Part shown: positions 12,046 to 26,100 of the stretch, piece by piece
Position numbering within the stretch: position 1 is the stretch's first letter
Layout: each line of letters opens with the position of its first letter
NCBI RefSeq assembly: GCF_035594125.1
Contig: NC_087185.1
Coordinates: forward strand, 12,678,164 to 12,742,163
Direction of reading: 5' to 3'
DNA length: 64,000 bases
Source of the DNA: Scylla paramamosain
Lineage: Eukaryota > Arthropoda > Malacostraca > Decapoda > Portunidae
Notes under the pieces: generated by a model
Told to the model about the DNA's origin: nothing
The model's input: only the letters and a program-made list of their open reading frames with translations
Databases searched by the model: none
Made by a program: the position numbers and the translations under genes

Positions 12046-13395
12046 TGAGTAAGAAATATACGAAGCATTTTCGTGAACTTTGGTTAAAGGATGAAAAATT
12101 TAAAGACTGGCTCAGAAAAGTTGATGGAGATGACGGGAAAGCCATGTGCAAATATTGTAAATGTCCACTAGCTGCAAAGTTGAGTGATTTAGAAAAACAA
12201 ATACAGTGGAACATAGAAAAGCAGCAGAGTCATTCAGCTGTCACAGAAAAATAGTTCTGCTATTTGAAAAGATCACTGATTATTCTAGAAGGTCTGAAGG
12301 AAGTCTTGCTCTTTTTGTGGCTAAGCACTGCGCTTTGAGAGCTACTGACCATCTAAGTGAAGTATGCAAGTCTTGTTTCGACGACAGAAAGGGATACAAG
12401 GATCTTAAAATGAAGAGATCCAAGTGTAGTGCTATTGTGTTATTTGCTTGCGCCACATTTTGTTCAAGACTTGAAAACTGACATGGGAAACAGCAAATTC
12501 AGTTTGCTTATTGATGAAAGCAATGACATATCAGTCACCAAATTGTTAGGCATTGTTATAAGATAGTATTCGGTTATCAAGAAGGAAATTATTGTAACCT
12601 ACCTGGATATGATTGAACTTAATGAGTGTGATTCAGTGACAGTTTGTGATGCCCTTAAACATTCACTGGAAAATAATGAACTTCAACTGAATAATCTCAT
12701 TGCACTCGGAGCTGACAACGCATCGGTGATGACAGGAGTAAACAATGCAGTGAACGCCAGACTGAAGCAAGAAGCTCCTCATCTGATTCTTATTAGATGT
12801 GTTTGCCACTCTCATGCTGAGAATGCCTACCTGCCAAAAAGCCTTGAGTTCTTGATTAGAGAAACTTATAATTGGTTCTCTCATTCTGCTGTTCGACAGG
12901 CAAAGCACAAGGTTATTTATGGTCTAATAAATGATGGAATGGTTCCACTAAAGCTAGCACAGTTATGCCAGATGCGATGAATGTCTATTGAGAGAGCTGT
13001 TGAAAGAATCCTTCAACACTGTATTAAACTGAAGCTTCATTTTGAACTTTGCAGACACCAAGAGAAATGCTACACTGCTGAACATCTGTATTCTCTGTTC
13101 TGCGACAAGAAAAACTATGTTTCTTATCTTTTTTAAATCAGTTTTAGGAGAAGTTCATCGTGTTGACAAAAATTTTGAAGCGGCTGACCATGATCCAACA
13201 AAATTGCTGAATGACTTAGTGCACCTGATTGATTCTCTATGCTCAAGAATTGTTGTGCCAGGTAGAAAAATTGATGTGTATAATGATGCTGAAGAATACT
13301 TAGACCCCAGACCCTATCTTGGATATGAATTTGAGAAAGAGTTATCTGAGTACGAATTTCCTGATGAAAAAGACATGCAACAAAGCAACATATAG
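12046..13395 (+). pseudogene. hAT transposase, BED-type zinc finger plus RNase H-like core
   Basis: The N-terminus (MSKKYTKHFRELWLKDEKF) leads to AMCKYCKCPLAAKL, a BED-like zinc finger half, with the matching His motif after a frameshift. In other frames follow GSLALFVAKHCALRATDHL, LIDESNDISVTKLLGIVI (hAT core), and the long block 12609-12980 with LGADNASVMTGVNNAV and IRCVCHSHAENA, as in the ZBED/SCAND3-like transposases. Stops at 12252, 12479, 12978 and several frameshifts break it. The C-terminal dimerisation region is poorly preserved (PYLGYEFEKELSEYEFP). Confidence 0.78.
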
Positions 13396-13427
13396 TTTCT
13401 ATAACACTCTACACTTCTGGGCAGAAA

Positions 13428-16372
13428 TTTTTTTTTTTAATGTGGCCAAGGGCAACAAAAATCCAATAAAAAATATGCCCACTGAAATGCCAGTCCCATA
13501 AAAGGGTCAAAGCAGTGGTCAAAAATTGATGAATAAGTGTCTTGAAACCTCCCTCTTCAAGGAATTCAAGTCATAGGAAGGTGGAAATACAGAAGCAGGC
13601 AGGGAGTTCCAGAGTTTACCAGAGAAAGGGATGAATGATTGAGAATACTGGTTAACTCTTGCGTTAAAGTGGTGGACAGAATAGGGGTGAGAGAAAGAAG
13701 AAAGTCTTGTGTAGCGAGGCCGCGGGAGGAAAGGAGGCATGCAGTTACCAAGATCAGAAGAGCAGTTCACATGAAAATAGCGGTAGAAGACAGCTAGATA
13801 TGCAACATTGCGGTGGTGAGAGAGAAGCTGAAGACAGTCAGTTAGAGGAGAGGAGTTGATGAGACGAAAAGCTTTTGATTCCACCCTGTCTAGAAGAGCA
13901 GTATGAGTGGAATCCCCCCAGACATGTGAAGCATACACCATACATGGACGGATAAGGCCCTTGTACAGAGTTAGCAGCTGGGGGGATGAGAAAAACTGGC
14001 GGAGACGTCTCAGAACACCTAACTTCATAGAAGCTGTTTTAGCTAGAGATGAGATGTGAAATTTATACTTCAGATTATAAGTAAAGGACAGACCGAGGAT
14101 GTTCAGTGTAGAAGAGGGGAACAGTTGAGTGTCATTAAAGAAGTGATAGTTGTCTGGAAGACTGTGTCGAGTTGATAGATGGAGGAATTGAGTTTTTGAG
14201 GCATTGAACAATACCAAGTTTGCTCTGCTCCAATCAGACATTTTAGAAAGATCAGAAGTCAGGCGTTCTGTGGCTTCGCTGCGTGAAATGTTTACTTCCT
14301 AAAGGCTTGGACGTCTATGAAAAGACGTGGAAAAGTGCAGGGTGGTATCATCAGCGTAGGAGTGGATAAGACAAAAAGTTTGATTTAGGTCATTGATAAA
14401 TAAGAAATGAGTGGGTGATAGGACAGAACCCTGAGGAACACCACTGTTAATAGATTTAGGAAAAGAACAGTGATCGTCTACCACAGCAGCAATAGAACGC
14501 TCAGAAAGGAAACTTGAGATGAAGTTACAGAGAGAAGGATAGAAGCCGTAGAAGGGCAGTTTGGAAATCAAAGTTTTGTGCCAGACTCTATCAAGAGCTT
14601 TTGTTATGTCCAAGGCAACAGCAAAGGTTTCACCAAAATTTCTAAAAGAGGATGACCAAGACTCAGTAAGGAAAGGCAGAAGATAACCAGTAGAGCGATC
14701 TTGATGGAACCCATACTGGTGATCATGTAGAAGGTTGTAAAGTGATAGATGTTTAACAATCTTCCTGTTGAGGATAGATTCAAAACTTTAGATAGGCAGG
14801 AAATTAAAGTAATAGGACTGTAGTTTGAGGGATTAGAACGGTCACCCTTTTTGGGAACAAGCTGAATGTAGGCAAAGGAAATGTAAGATGTTGACAGACA
14901 GAGCTGAAAGAGTTTGATTAGGAAAGGGTTCCAAGGGTTTAGGCCAATGAGGGCATGGAAAATATCATTGCGAAGAATTTTAATAGGTGGCATAAAGTAG
15001 TCAGAGTATGGAGGAGAGGGAGGAACAAGCCCTGAATCGTCCAAGATAGAGTTTTTAGGAAAGGTTTGAGCGAAGAATTCAGCTTTAGAAATAGATGTGA
15101 TAGCAGTGGTGCCATTTGGTTGAAATAAAGGAGGGAAAGAAGAAGAAGCAAAGTTATTGGAAATATTTTTGGCTAGATACCAGAAGTCAAGAGGGGAGTT
15201 AGATCTTGGAAGATTTTGACACTTTCTGTTAATGAAGAAGTTTCTGGCTAGTTGGAGAACAGACTTGGCATGGTTCCGGGAAGAAATATAAAGTGCATGA
15301 GATTCTGGTGATGGAAGGCGTAAGTACCTCCTGTGAGCCACCTCTTTATCATGTATAGCACGAGAACAGTGTTAAACCAAGATTTGGAAGGTTTAGGTCG
15401 AGAAAAAGAGTGAGGAATGTACGCCTCCATGCCAGTCACTATCATCTCTGTTATGCTCTCAACACACAAAGACAGGTCTCTGACACGGAAGCAGTAGTCA
15501 TTCCAAGGAAAATCAGCAAAATACCTCCTCAGGTCCCCCCCCAACTAGCAGGGGTAAAACACCAGAGGCACCTTCGCTTAGGGGGATCCTGAGGAGGGAC
15601 TGGAGCGATAGGACAAGATACATGATATGAGATTGTGGTCAGAGGAGCCCAACGAAGAAGAGATGACAGCATAAGCAGAAGAATTAGAGGTCAGGAAAAG
15701 GTCAAGAATGTTGGGCGTATCTCCAAGACGGTCAGAAATACGAGTAGGATTTTGCACCAATTGCTCTAGGTTGTGAAGAATAGCAAAGTTGAAGGCTAGT
15801 TCACCAGGATGGTCAGTGAAGGGAGAGGAAAGCCAAAGCTGGTGGTGAACACTGAAGTCACCAAGAATGGAGATCTCTGCAAAAGGAAAGAGAGTCAGAA
15901 TGTGCCTCACTTTGGAAGTTAAGTAGTCAAAGAATTTCTTATAGTCAGAGGAGTTAGGTGAGAGGTATACAGCACAGATAAATTTAGTTTGAGAGTGACT
16001 CTGTAGTCGTAGCCAGATTGTGGAAAACTCAGAAAATTCAAGAGCGTGGGCACAACAGCAGGTTAAGTCGTCGCGCACATAAACGCAGCATCCAGCTTTG
16101 GATCGAAAATGAGGATAGAGAAAGTAAGAGGGAACAGAAAAGGGGCTACTGTCAGTTGCCTCAGACACCTGAGTTTCAGTGAGGAAAAGAAGATGAGGTT
16201 TGGAAGAGGATAGGTAGTGTTCTACAGATTGAAAATTAGATCTTAGATCACGAATGTTGCAGAAGTTAGTGAAGAAAAAGTTGAGGGGGTTCAAGATACT
16301 TAGGGACGTCATCAGAAGAGCAGTCCGAACTGGGGACATTTGTGGTCCCTTCCCCAGATTGGGACACCGAGT
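13428..16372 (-). mobile_element. LINE-A copy, nearly full ORF2, degraded
   Basis: It begins at a poly-T (the poly(A) tail on the minus strand) and runs back to the endonuclease start. The remnant covers EN (16339-15578), linker, RT (14613-14299 with QGSVLSPTHFLF and SYADDTTLHFS) and the C-terminal domain (14241-13519). At least four frame changes are needed. Similarity to other copies stops at about 16372, just upstream of the endonuclease start, so the 5' UTR is missing. Confidence 0.9.
13519..16339 (-). pseudogene. LINE-A ORF2 (endonuclease-RT), broken
   Basis: The endonuclease block has [41 protein letters not shown] (a D..N motif with N replaced by S in one copy) and GSSDHNLIS. The RT keeps YADD. 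Two regions are lost around the EN-RT linker, where the frame changes between 15248 and 15578. The protein would nick target DNA and prime reverse transcription. This copy cannot. Confidence 0.85.
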
Positions 16373-16496
16373 TGTATGCCTCCTGTACTAGGGTGCAAGG
16401 GAGATAGCCTAGGAAGAAGCTGAGCCAAAGGAGTGCCAGCTGTTAGAGGGACCGGAACTGGTCATAACAATATTAAAAACAACAATGGTCCTAAAA
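16373..16496. other. Short unannotated gap
   Basis: A 124-bp stretch between LINE-A and LINE-B with no recognisable feature. Confidence 0.5.
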
Positions 16497-18524
16497 CTGA
16501 TCCCCGTACTAGAAACTGCCTTGTCATGGTGGGGGGGCTTTGTGTGCCCCTATCACTTGGTTAGTGAGGTTAGAGGAGGCTTCAGCTCCTGCTCCACCCT
16601 GCTTAGTGGAGAGGGTTACCCATGCTAGCAAGGTCGCAAGTGAGGGACCAGATTAAATGTTTTCTCGTGTTAGGCTGCCAATATGGGTGAACGGTGCCGC
16701 TCACCAGAGGGGGACCCCCTCTTGAGGTTGTTCTGTATTGGATAGCTAGGATATGTTATGGGGGGAGGCCTTAGCTCTGTCATGGGCAAACTTTCGAATC
16801 ATGAGGGGAGACTTTTTAATACGAGTGACCTCCAAGGGGATGAGGTACTCCGTTCGCGGCGGCCAGCGCTCGCCCCCCTCGTAGTCCCACTAGGTTGTTC
16901 CCTTTGGCACCTGGAGCTATTTAATTTGTATAATATTCTTATGGGTAAATAAAAAATATCCTCTGGTCTTTGAGGGGCAGTCTAACAGGCCCTCGAGACC
17001 TCAATGTCTAGTGGTGATGTTGATGTACAGGCAGGAGATCATACTCCCCCTGCTGTTGTTTCCCATGGTGGAAGACGCCTTGGGTCAGTTGTTGAGTCAT
17101 GTCCTGACACTTATGATCATTATGGTCTATGCCTCCATGACATGCCGTGCTATTCACTCAGTTTTCAAGCCTTTCAAAACAGTTGTCCTTATCTGTCTCA
17201 AATATGACAGCGTTTGTCCCGCTAATTGCTAATTGGTGCTATATGTGAAATTCACATCTAACTTGAGGCAATAAATTTTCTGCGTCTTGAAAACAACAAC
17301 TTAATTCCTGAGATCATTTGATCAAGTTGACAGCGAGAATGATTATTGCCTTAATGGCTTTGATGATGCTGAGGAACGCGCTCCTAAAGCTCGCCACCCA
17401 CCTACAACTTACTTGTTTGTAGCATATTATAGAGAAGGTCGAGGTAACTTTATTACGCTGCCAAGTATCTAGAAAGGGAAATAGAAGTCCGCCCTACAAA
17501 TAACATCAAGAAATATACTAAAGATATTTTGGACCGAGCTAAAGATTTAATGCAGGCGATGATGTTCCTCCATTTACCTTGCCCTTCTGATGGGATCCAT
17601 CAAGCCACACCGAACATTCAATATTATTAATGCAAAGGACTCATTTACAACCAGGACCTGTACGATTTCTCAGAATGACATCCTTCAGCGATGTCCTGAT
17701 AATGTTCAACGAGTGTCCAAAATTAAAGAAAACAGTAACATGATTATGTTCATTTTCTATGTGTTTTTTTTTCTCCCCGAGCGTGTAAAGATTGGTCCTC
17801 TTTCTCTTTCAGTAAAGACATTCGTTTACCGTCCTTTACTATGTTACTGGTGTTATGAGTTCGGTCACAGAAGGAAGAATTGTACAAATCGTCCCCAGTG
17901 CGGTCACTGCTCTGCCCTTGACTCCCACCTTACTCCTGAATGTGACTCAAAACCTTACTGATACTCCTGCAGGGAAGCTCATTCGTTACGTTTCCGACAA
18001 TGCAAGAGGTATCGTCTCGAGCAGGACATTATTCAACTGGCTAATTCTCAGTTTATAAGTCTTAGTAATGCCAGGCGTGAACATCTTTATAGATAGAAGG
18101 TTAGCAAGGCAAAAACATATGCCTCTTCCCTCCACTCTAGTTTTTTCACTTTTACCAAAAGTGATACAGTTGTTACACCTTCCTGACTCTCTCAGCCATC
18201 AAATATTTTTTTCCTATTCTTCGCTCCTTCAGTTTCTGACTCCAAGAAGTTTTTTTTTATGGAAAATATCATATCATCTTCAGCCAGGCCTTCCTGTTCT
18301 TCTTCAGCAAAGCCTTCCACTGTATCTTCATCTCGTACAGGAGTATATATTGAAGACGTAAACGGCCCAACTACGAACATTTCCCAAAGTATTTAATCCT
18401 CCACAGATATACACAAACAAATCCAAGGTTCCTCCTCAGTCCCACCAAAAACGTTTCCGGGGATCTGCTGAGTCCCTACACTCAACAGACATTACTCGCA
18501 GAAAGATCTAATTTAGAATATCAG
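16497..18524 (+). mobile_element. LINE-B copy 1: 5' UTR and ORF1
   Basis: Its first ~900 bp (from ACTGCCTTGTCATGG on) are repeated in the same orientation at 18535-19330, which defines the family's 5' region. ORF1 sequence with zinc knuckles follows. The RT part is not adjacent. An endonuclease/RT segment of a similar element lies at 21275-22714 and could be the continuation, split by later insertions. Confidence 0.7.
17300..18060 (+). pseudogene. LINE-B ORF1 (gag-like, zinc knuckles)
   Basis: TYLFVAYYREGRGNFITLPS starts a degraded N-terminal region, followed by KKYTKDILDRAKDLMQA. The clearest part is CYWCYEFGHRRKNC, then CGHCSALDSHLTPEC and a third Cys-rich unit reading on in another frame. 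These serial CCHC knuckles are typical of the nucleic-acid-binding ORF1 of I/Jockey-type LINEs. Stops and frame changes are numerous, and a run of T/C (17766-17776) introduces one of them. Confidence 0.7.
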
Positions 18525-20025
18525 ATGGCCCCCCTAGTGGGAACTGTCTTGTCATGGTGGGGGGGACTTGCATGTCCCTATGACCTGGTGAGCGAGGCTA
18601 GCCCCTGCTCCTCCCTACTTAGGGGGAGAGAGCTACTACCCATGCTAGCAAGGTCGCCAGTGAGGGACCAGACTAAATGGGTCCCAGAATTAGGCTGTCA
18701 GTACGGGTCAACAGTGCCGCATCTCGAGGTCGTCCTGTGTTTGATAGTTGGGTGACTGAGCTGGGATGCGTTGTGGGGAGGTCTTAGCTCCGTCGTGAAC
18801 AAACTTTCGAGTCATGAGGGGCCACTTTTTTAAAACGAGTGGCCTCCATGGGGACAAGGTACCTCGTTCACGGCGGCCAGCGCTCGCTCCCTTCGTTGTC
18901 CCTGTAGGAGGTCTGCCTTGGTCCCTGGAGCCAGTATATTTTTACAGTATCCATATGGATAAATATAAAAATTCCTCTGGTCCTCGAGGGGTGTTCGACC
19001 AGGCCCTCAAGACGTCTCCTCTGGTCATGATGATGTACTCCCCCTGCTGTTGTTTCCCAAGGTGAAAGACTCCTTGGGTCAGTTGTTGAGTCCTGTCTTG
19101 TCACTCTCATGATCATTAATGTCTATGCTTCCATGTTATACCGTGCTATTCACTCAGTTCTCAAGCCTTTCAGAACAGTTCTCTTTACCTGTCTTAAATA
19201 TGATGGTGATTGTCTCTCTAATCTCTACACCTTACTGGTTTGTAGCATATTATAGGGAATGTCGAGAAAACTTTATTCACGCTGCCTAGTATCTACAAAT
19301 GGAGACTGGAGTACTCCCTATAAAATTTAATAACATCAAGAAATATGGCAAAGGTGTCTTGATCCGAGCTAAAGATTTAAGGATACTCCCTCATCTACCA
19401 TGCTCTTCTGATTGAGTCTTTGAATCTATCAAGCCACACCGAACATTTCCTCTCATCCCCAATCGCTAGCTTACTGGTGGATGCTGGCGCCCTGCTACTG
19501 GAACTACGCCGTCAGTCTCTAGTAATGAGGTGCTGGTATCGAATCCACCGCCTGCGGAAACTCAACCATTTTGTGATGACTGTTTAGTTCCCCTTACAGT
19601 GCGACACTTTCTAGTGGAGTGTCCCAGTCTGCTGGACCTGTGGGAGCGATATCTTTTCCGCTGTCGAGATAAGGATGGGACCTTCCAGATGTCACTAATA
19701 CTTGGAGAGAGGGCTCTCTCCTCAGAACATGAGGTTCTTACGTTTGTGGAGAAGGGTGGTCTTTTAAACAAATTATAGATCACCTTTTAAGTGCTCTTCT
19801 ATTTATTTTGCACTGGGAGAACATGGATGCAAGTGAGGAAGACACATAAGGAACAACGCTGGATCTTGGGCACGTAACGAACAACGCCAGGTATCTGGGT
19901 CAGTGGGGTCAGTGTCATGGGTACGGAATGAACAACGCCGGACAGTGGTCTGGGTCAATGAGGTCATTACCCCCTCACTTTAAATTAAATTCAATTCAAT
20001 TCAATTCAATTAAATCAACTTAAAT
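18525..20025 (+). mobile_element. LINE-B copy 2: 5' region fused to 3' end (internal deletion)
   Basis: The 5' UTR-like half (18535-19330) matches 16500-17460. The sequence then jumps, after a short ORF1 piece, to the last ~80 codons of ORF2 (19530-19778), a 3' UTR, and a (TCAAT)n-type tail at 19986-20018. About 3 kb of ORF1/ORF2 are missing, so this is an internally deleted, SINE-like derivative or a decay product. Confidence 0.75.
19530..19778 (+). pseudogene. LINE-B ORF2 C-terminus with CCHC zinc motif
   Basis: The open frame reads CDDCLVPLTVRHFLVEC (CX2CX7HX4C), then LLDLWERYLFRCRDKDG and FVEKGGLLNKL before the stop. This C-terminal zinc motif and tail are typical of RNase H-bearing or related LINE ORF2 proteins in arthropods. 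Only this end of the protein is present. Confidence 0.75.
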
Positions 20026-21274
20026 TAAGTAACTGAAATATTACTATACCAAGCCTCTCATTTTTATCACTTATGGCTCTTCCCATTTCCTTTTCTCATG
20101 TTTTCTTTTTGGGGGTCTTTTACCTTGCCTATAATTTTAACCTTACCTATAATTTTGTTTTAATATCGATATTTTAATAACTGCAATCTTTGTTGCTTTT
20201 AAAGGTTTGTAGCTGCGTCATATGACCGCGATGTTGCGGCGCCACAAATTTAAATCAAATTAAAAATTCACAAACATCCCATCCCCACACCACTTTCTGA
20301 ATCTCAGGTTTCTGCGCCTACAAGCAACGTACAACCAAATAAACCTCGCTATTTTCAACACTGATGAGCTCTAGATCATTAATCTGGATCTGGATCTGGA
20401 TCTGGATCTGATCTGGATTCGCTCGGGGTAAAAAGAACACTCGCGGCTATTACTCATGAAAATAATGACAACACAAGCATGTTGCCGCCCAGCTGTCACA
20501 AGCGGCAGGTTTGATCTCCATTGTGCTCTAAGGAAGTGTCAACGATGACTACAGCCTACTACATTTCCTGAGGAAGTTGAGCCGAGAAGGCCACTAATGA
20601 AGCCCACCCACATTTCTACATAAGGCAGCACAAGACTGGATTCCATGCCTAGCCATGAACGTCGTATGATAAAGTTTCACACAAAGTTCTCTTCACACAC
20701 AACATGCTGAAAGTACTCGCTGTGGTGAATTACAGAATGGTAAAATGAGAAAATATTCGGACATAAGGTGAGGCTTGTCTTGCCTCCCTCTCCTCCCCCA
20801 TGCTGACGCTAATGACACCATTACTGAGGCACTTCCAAAGTACAGACGTATTATTTTCGACTAAACAAGTATTACCTTCCTTCGTCTCATCATGTAGTTG
20901 ACAGAGGCGGTAATGGCCACGTAATTGTAATCAGAAGCCATTAAACTAAGGCTTGTAATACCTCTCTTGTTTCTGGCATGTCACCACCACTATTCATATT
21001 TTGTGACCACAGCAACATTCTGTAACGATTCATTAATATTCATTTTGTTCCTCAGACATAGCCGTTTCCCTGCTGTGTATTCCCCTAACTAAGTCCCCAG
21101 TAGAGGCTGCTTAGTAGTTTCGGCAAGTGTCATCTGCTATATCCTACTTCCGGACCCAGATCACTCAGATCATGATCCGGATCAATCAGATCAAGATGTA
21201 AATAGAGCACGGGCCTCGCTGCCAGATCAGTGATCTGAAACGGATCACGATAAATAGAAGACGCCTTAAGGTAC
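20026..21274. other. Unannotated DNA bounded by two GATC-rich blocks
   Basis: No coding signal is recognised. A (GGATCT)n-type block at 20380-20425 contains about six GATC sites, and 21158-21250 contains about eight. The ~750 bp between them is ordinary. It may be a non-autonomous transposon with repetitive ends or chance; see findings. Confidence 0.45.
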
Positions 21275-22831
<1,557 letters not shown>

Positions 22832-22997
22832 CATCATTTCATGTTGTGTGTCCTACTGCTCAGTATGTCTTCCACGTGGTGAGTCTTTCCTATTTTTAAC
22901 CTTTTCTCCTTCCTCTCTTTTTCTCTCCTTTCTGCACCTTCCCTACATTCCTCGCCAGTCCTTAGGAAAAACAGCTGTCTTGCCTTCCTCGTAGGTT

Positions 22998-23149
22998 ATT
23001 GGTCGATGTAAGATCACATTGTGATTGGCATAGATACTCCCATTTTCAGCCACATTATTGGCCTGATTCCCATCTTCCTCATTGGTCAGCTACCTTTGAT
23101 CGTGATCCACTTCTTTCACATAAATATAGGGCCGAGTCAGCTCAGTTCA
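22998..23149 (+). promoter_or_regulatory. Candidate Pol II promoter: four ATTGG boxes, TATA, initiator
   Basis: ATTGG (reverse CCAAT) occurs at 22998, 23024, 23057 and 23081. ATAAATA lies at 23120-23126 and TCAGTT, an arthropod initiator, at 23142-23147, about 24 bp from the TATA start. LINE-C begins directly after it. It could drive the LINE-C frame, or it could be a host or LTR promoter into which LINE-C inserted. The initiator lies in the duplicated target site. Confidence 0.5.
23139..23149. repeat. Left 11-bp target-site duplication of LINE-C
   Basis: AGCTCAGTTCA is repeated at 27055-27065 immediately after the poly(A) tail. The shared A at the tail junction makes the exact length 10 or 11 bp. 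Confidence 0.85.
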
Positions 23150-23169
23150 CAACAATCCTCACTCTCATC

Positions 23170-26100
23170 ATGGCGGACGACGACAACATCATTAAAATTC
23201 TACAGTGGAACATCCATGGGCTAAGAGCCAGAGCACACCACCTCAGAGCAGCGGCTGGGGTGGAAGGTATCGACATTTTCATACTGCAGGAAACCCTACT
23301 AGACAACCCCGACTACCACATGCCTGGCTACCAAACCTTCCTCCTTCCTAGGACTAACAGAACACACGGGCTTGCAACCCTGGTGAAGAACTCTCTCTCA
23401 GCCACAAGGATCAGGGACCCTCCTAACTGCGGCGAAAACAACGAGGTCCTGGGAGTCCGGGTAAAGACCAAGAACAGGGAAGTGGCCATCTACAACGTGT
23501 ACCGAAACCTCCACGCTGATTTCACTGTCGGGGAACTCTTCAGCGTTGCCCACTACGAGTCAGTCATCATAGGAGGTGACTTCAATGCCCACCACCCGGG
23601 TATAAACCCAACGCTAGGGAGACGAAACCCAGCTGGCGCGCTTCTAGTCAACTCCCTTGAGCAAACGCCAGAAGTCACACTCCTCACTGAACCTCAATCC
23701 ACCCACACGAGGGGAGGCACCCTCGACCTCACCCTGGTGTCAACGGACATCTTCCCTCAAACACGATGGAACATACACCCGACACTCACTAGTGACCACT
23801 TCGCCATCGAGGTCACCTTAGCAGATGAAGCCCCCGAACGTCCACCTGTCCCGCCGCCAAGATGGAACGTCAAACAGATTAACTGGGACCTCTTCCAACA
23901 GGAATTAGACGCCTGGAGCGCACAATATGCCCCCCCAGATGACATCAACGAGGCAGAGAGGGACATGGTAAGAGCCTTCCACGCCGCGCTGGAAAAGTCG
24001 TGCCCAAAGGTCGCTTGTGGGGGGCGCCAATATAAGGACCATTGGTATTACGACACCGAAGTGAAGGAGCTCTACGCCAGAGTAAACACGGCCCGAAAAC
24101 TCTTCCGTCGCAGCAGAACACCTGACAACCTCGAACTCTTGCAAGCTGCCGTCAGAACTACCAACAGAAGGCTGAAGGAAATCAGGCAGGAGAAGTGGCT
24201 GGAGTGGTGCGCCTCACTCAACGCACACACGTCCCTCAGCCAACTATGGGACCACATTCGGAGGGCAACCGGCAAAGGAAAGAGAAGAGCTCCTCCTCAT
24301 CCCGCACCTCAGCAGGAAGCAGAGCGACTTGTCACCCTATTCAGAGACAGGGCAGAGTCAGCCCAGCTCCCCGAACCCACGAGGAGAATCCAACAGGACA
24401 GACATGAAAGGAGAAGCAATCTTGTCGAGGAAGCGTGTCAGACAGCCAGCGCTCACGATGCAGCCTTCACCTACGACGAGCTGCTCGTGGTGCAAAAGAC
24501 GAGCCGGCAGACAGCACCCGGGGAGGATCAGATTTCGTACACAATGATCCACAAAAGCGGAGAAGGCACAAAAAGGGCTCTTCTGGCATTAATCAACGCC
24601 TCCTGGCAACAAGGCCAACTGCCAGACTCCTGGAAGAGGGCTATCGTCCGGCCCATACCTAAGCCCAAAGACCCAGCGAACCCGAGGCCCATTCATCTCC
24701 TGAGCTGTCTGGGGAAAACAGCTGAGAAACTAGTGAGGAAAAGGCTCGAATTCAAGGTCGGTCCCCTTCACCCGCAGCTATTTGCCTTCACCAAAGGAGT
24801 AGGGACGGCCGAGAACCTCGCCGGGCTTCTCAGCTCCATCGACGAGCACCTGTCTGTTGTCATGTTCCTAGACCTGGAGAAGGCCTTTGAACTGATCAAC
24901 CCCGACACCATCCTCGAGACGCTCATAATGAAAGGTGTGGAAGGGCGGCTGCTCCGTTGGATCAAGAGCTACATCTCCATGAGGGAAATATCAGTGGCCT
25001 TCCAGGGAAAAACCTCACAGACATGCGTGCTTGAAAACGGGACTCCACAGGGCGGGATACTTTCCCCCCTCCTCTTCAACCTCGTCATGGAGCGCCTAGT
25101 GACCACAAACTTTGAAAGAGGCGTCAGGCTACTCTGCTACGCCGACGACCTCCAACTCATTGTACAGGGAGCACTGCGTCACGTGAAGACACAGAGAGCC
25201 CTGAGACGCCTGGAAGACGCCTGCATGGAGCTCGGCCTTAAAATAAACCCCAACAAGACAAAAGCCATCAACTTCCGGGGCAAGCAGACACCCAACATTC
25301 AGCTACGGATACAGGACACAGCCATCGAGTGGGTAGCGTCCCACCAGTGTCTGGGGGTACACTTTAACCACCGCCTAACCTTCACTCCGCAAGTGACCTA
25401 CCTGCGGGAACGGATGGCAACGCGTCTAAACGCCATGCGGAAGTTGACCGGGTTGTCAGCGGGGGCCGACTTCAGCGTCCTCCGCACCTACTACGTCCAC
25501 GCCATCAGGTCCTTAGTCGACTACTCCGCTATCGCTTTGGTCGGTTTTGACTCCCGTCGGATACAGGCACTCCAGACTCAGCAGAACAAGGCTCTACGGC
25601 TAATGGTTGGGGCACCGATATGGGCCAAGATAGCCAACCTGCAGGTCGAAACCAATGTTGCGCCAGTCGAGGTGAGGATTACCAAGATCGTCGCAACTGT
25701 CGCAGCCAAAATCCTAACAAGACCGGGCTACACTCTCACCAGGGACAGACTGCGGGCGGTTATAGTTCAAGGGCCGCACTTCGACGATGCACGCTGGACA
25801 CGGAAGGTCGCCGCTGCCTTGACTGCATCCAACCTAGGATTTGCCGCCAACCTCGGTGAAGACGTCCCCAACGCCAACTTCGACCCACCTCCCCCATGGA
25901 CCGCGACAAGGACCACCTACAGCTGCAGACTCCCGGATGCGCCCAGAGACGACGCTACGCGACGACGAACCCATGGAGAACTGCAAATAGCCCGCTTCGC
26001 GTACGAAGGATCCGCCGTCTACTACACGGACGGCTCAGCGGATCCGGACACGGGAAGATGTGGGGCAGCCTTTGTGAGTGACGACGGAGACCACCCCTTC

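Larger units (their letters stand above)
11626..13427 (+). mobile_element. hAT-superfamily DNA transposon, 3' end missing
   Basis: A transposase pseudogene lies downstream of TGTTGCCA-type terminal repeats. The coding remnant stops near 13395 and a LINE-A 3' end (poly-T on this strand) starts at 13428. I find no matching right terminal repeat, so the element is cut off there. Confidence 0.65.

Noticed and set aside
12017..12214. Antisense frame in the hAT region
   Set aside because: Shadow of the transposase strand.
22999..23169. In-frame extension of the LINE-C protein by 57 codons
   Set aside because: It lies upstream of the target duplication, so it is flanking DNA. The ATG at 23170 is inside the element.
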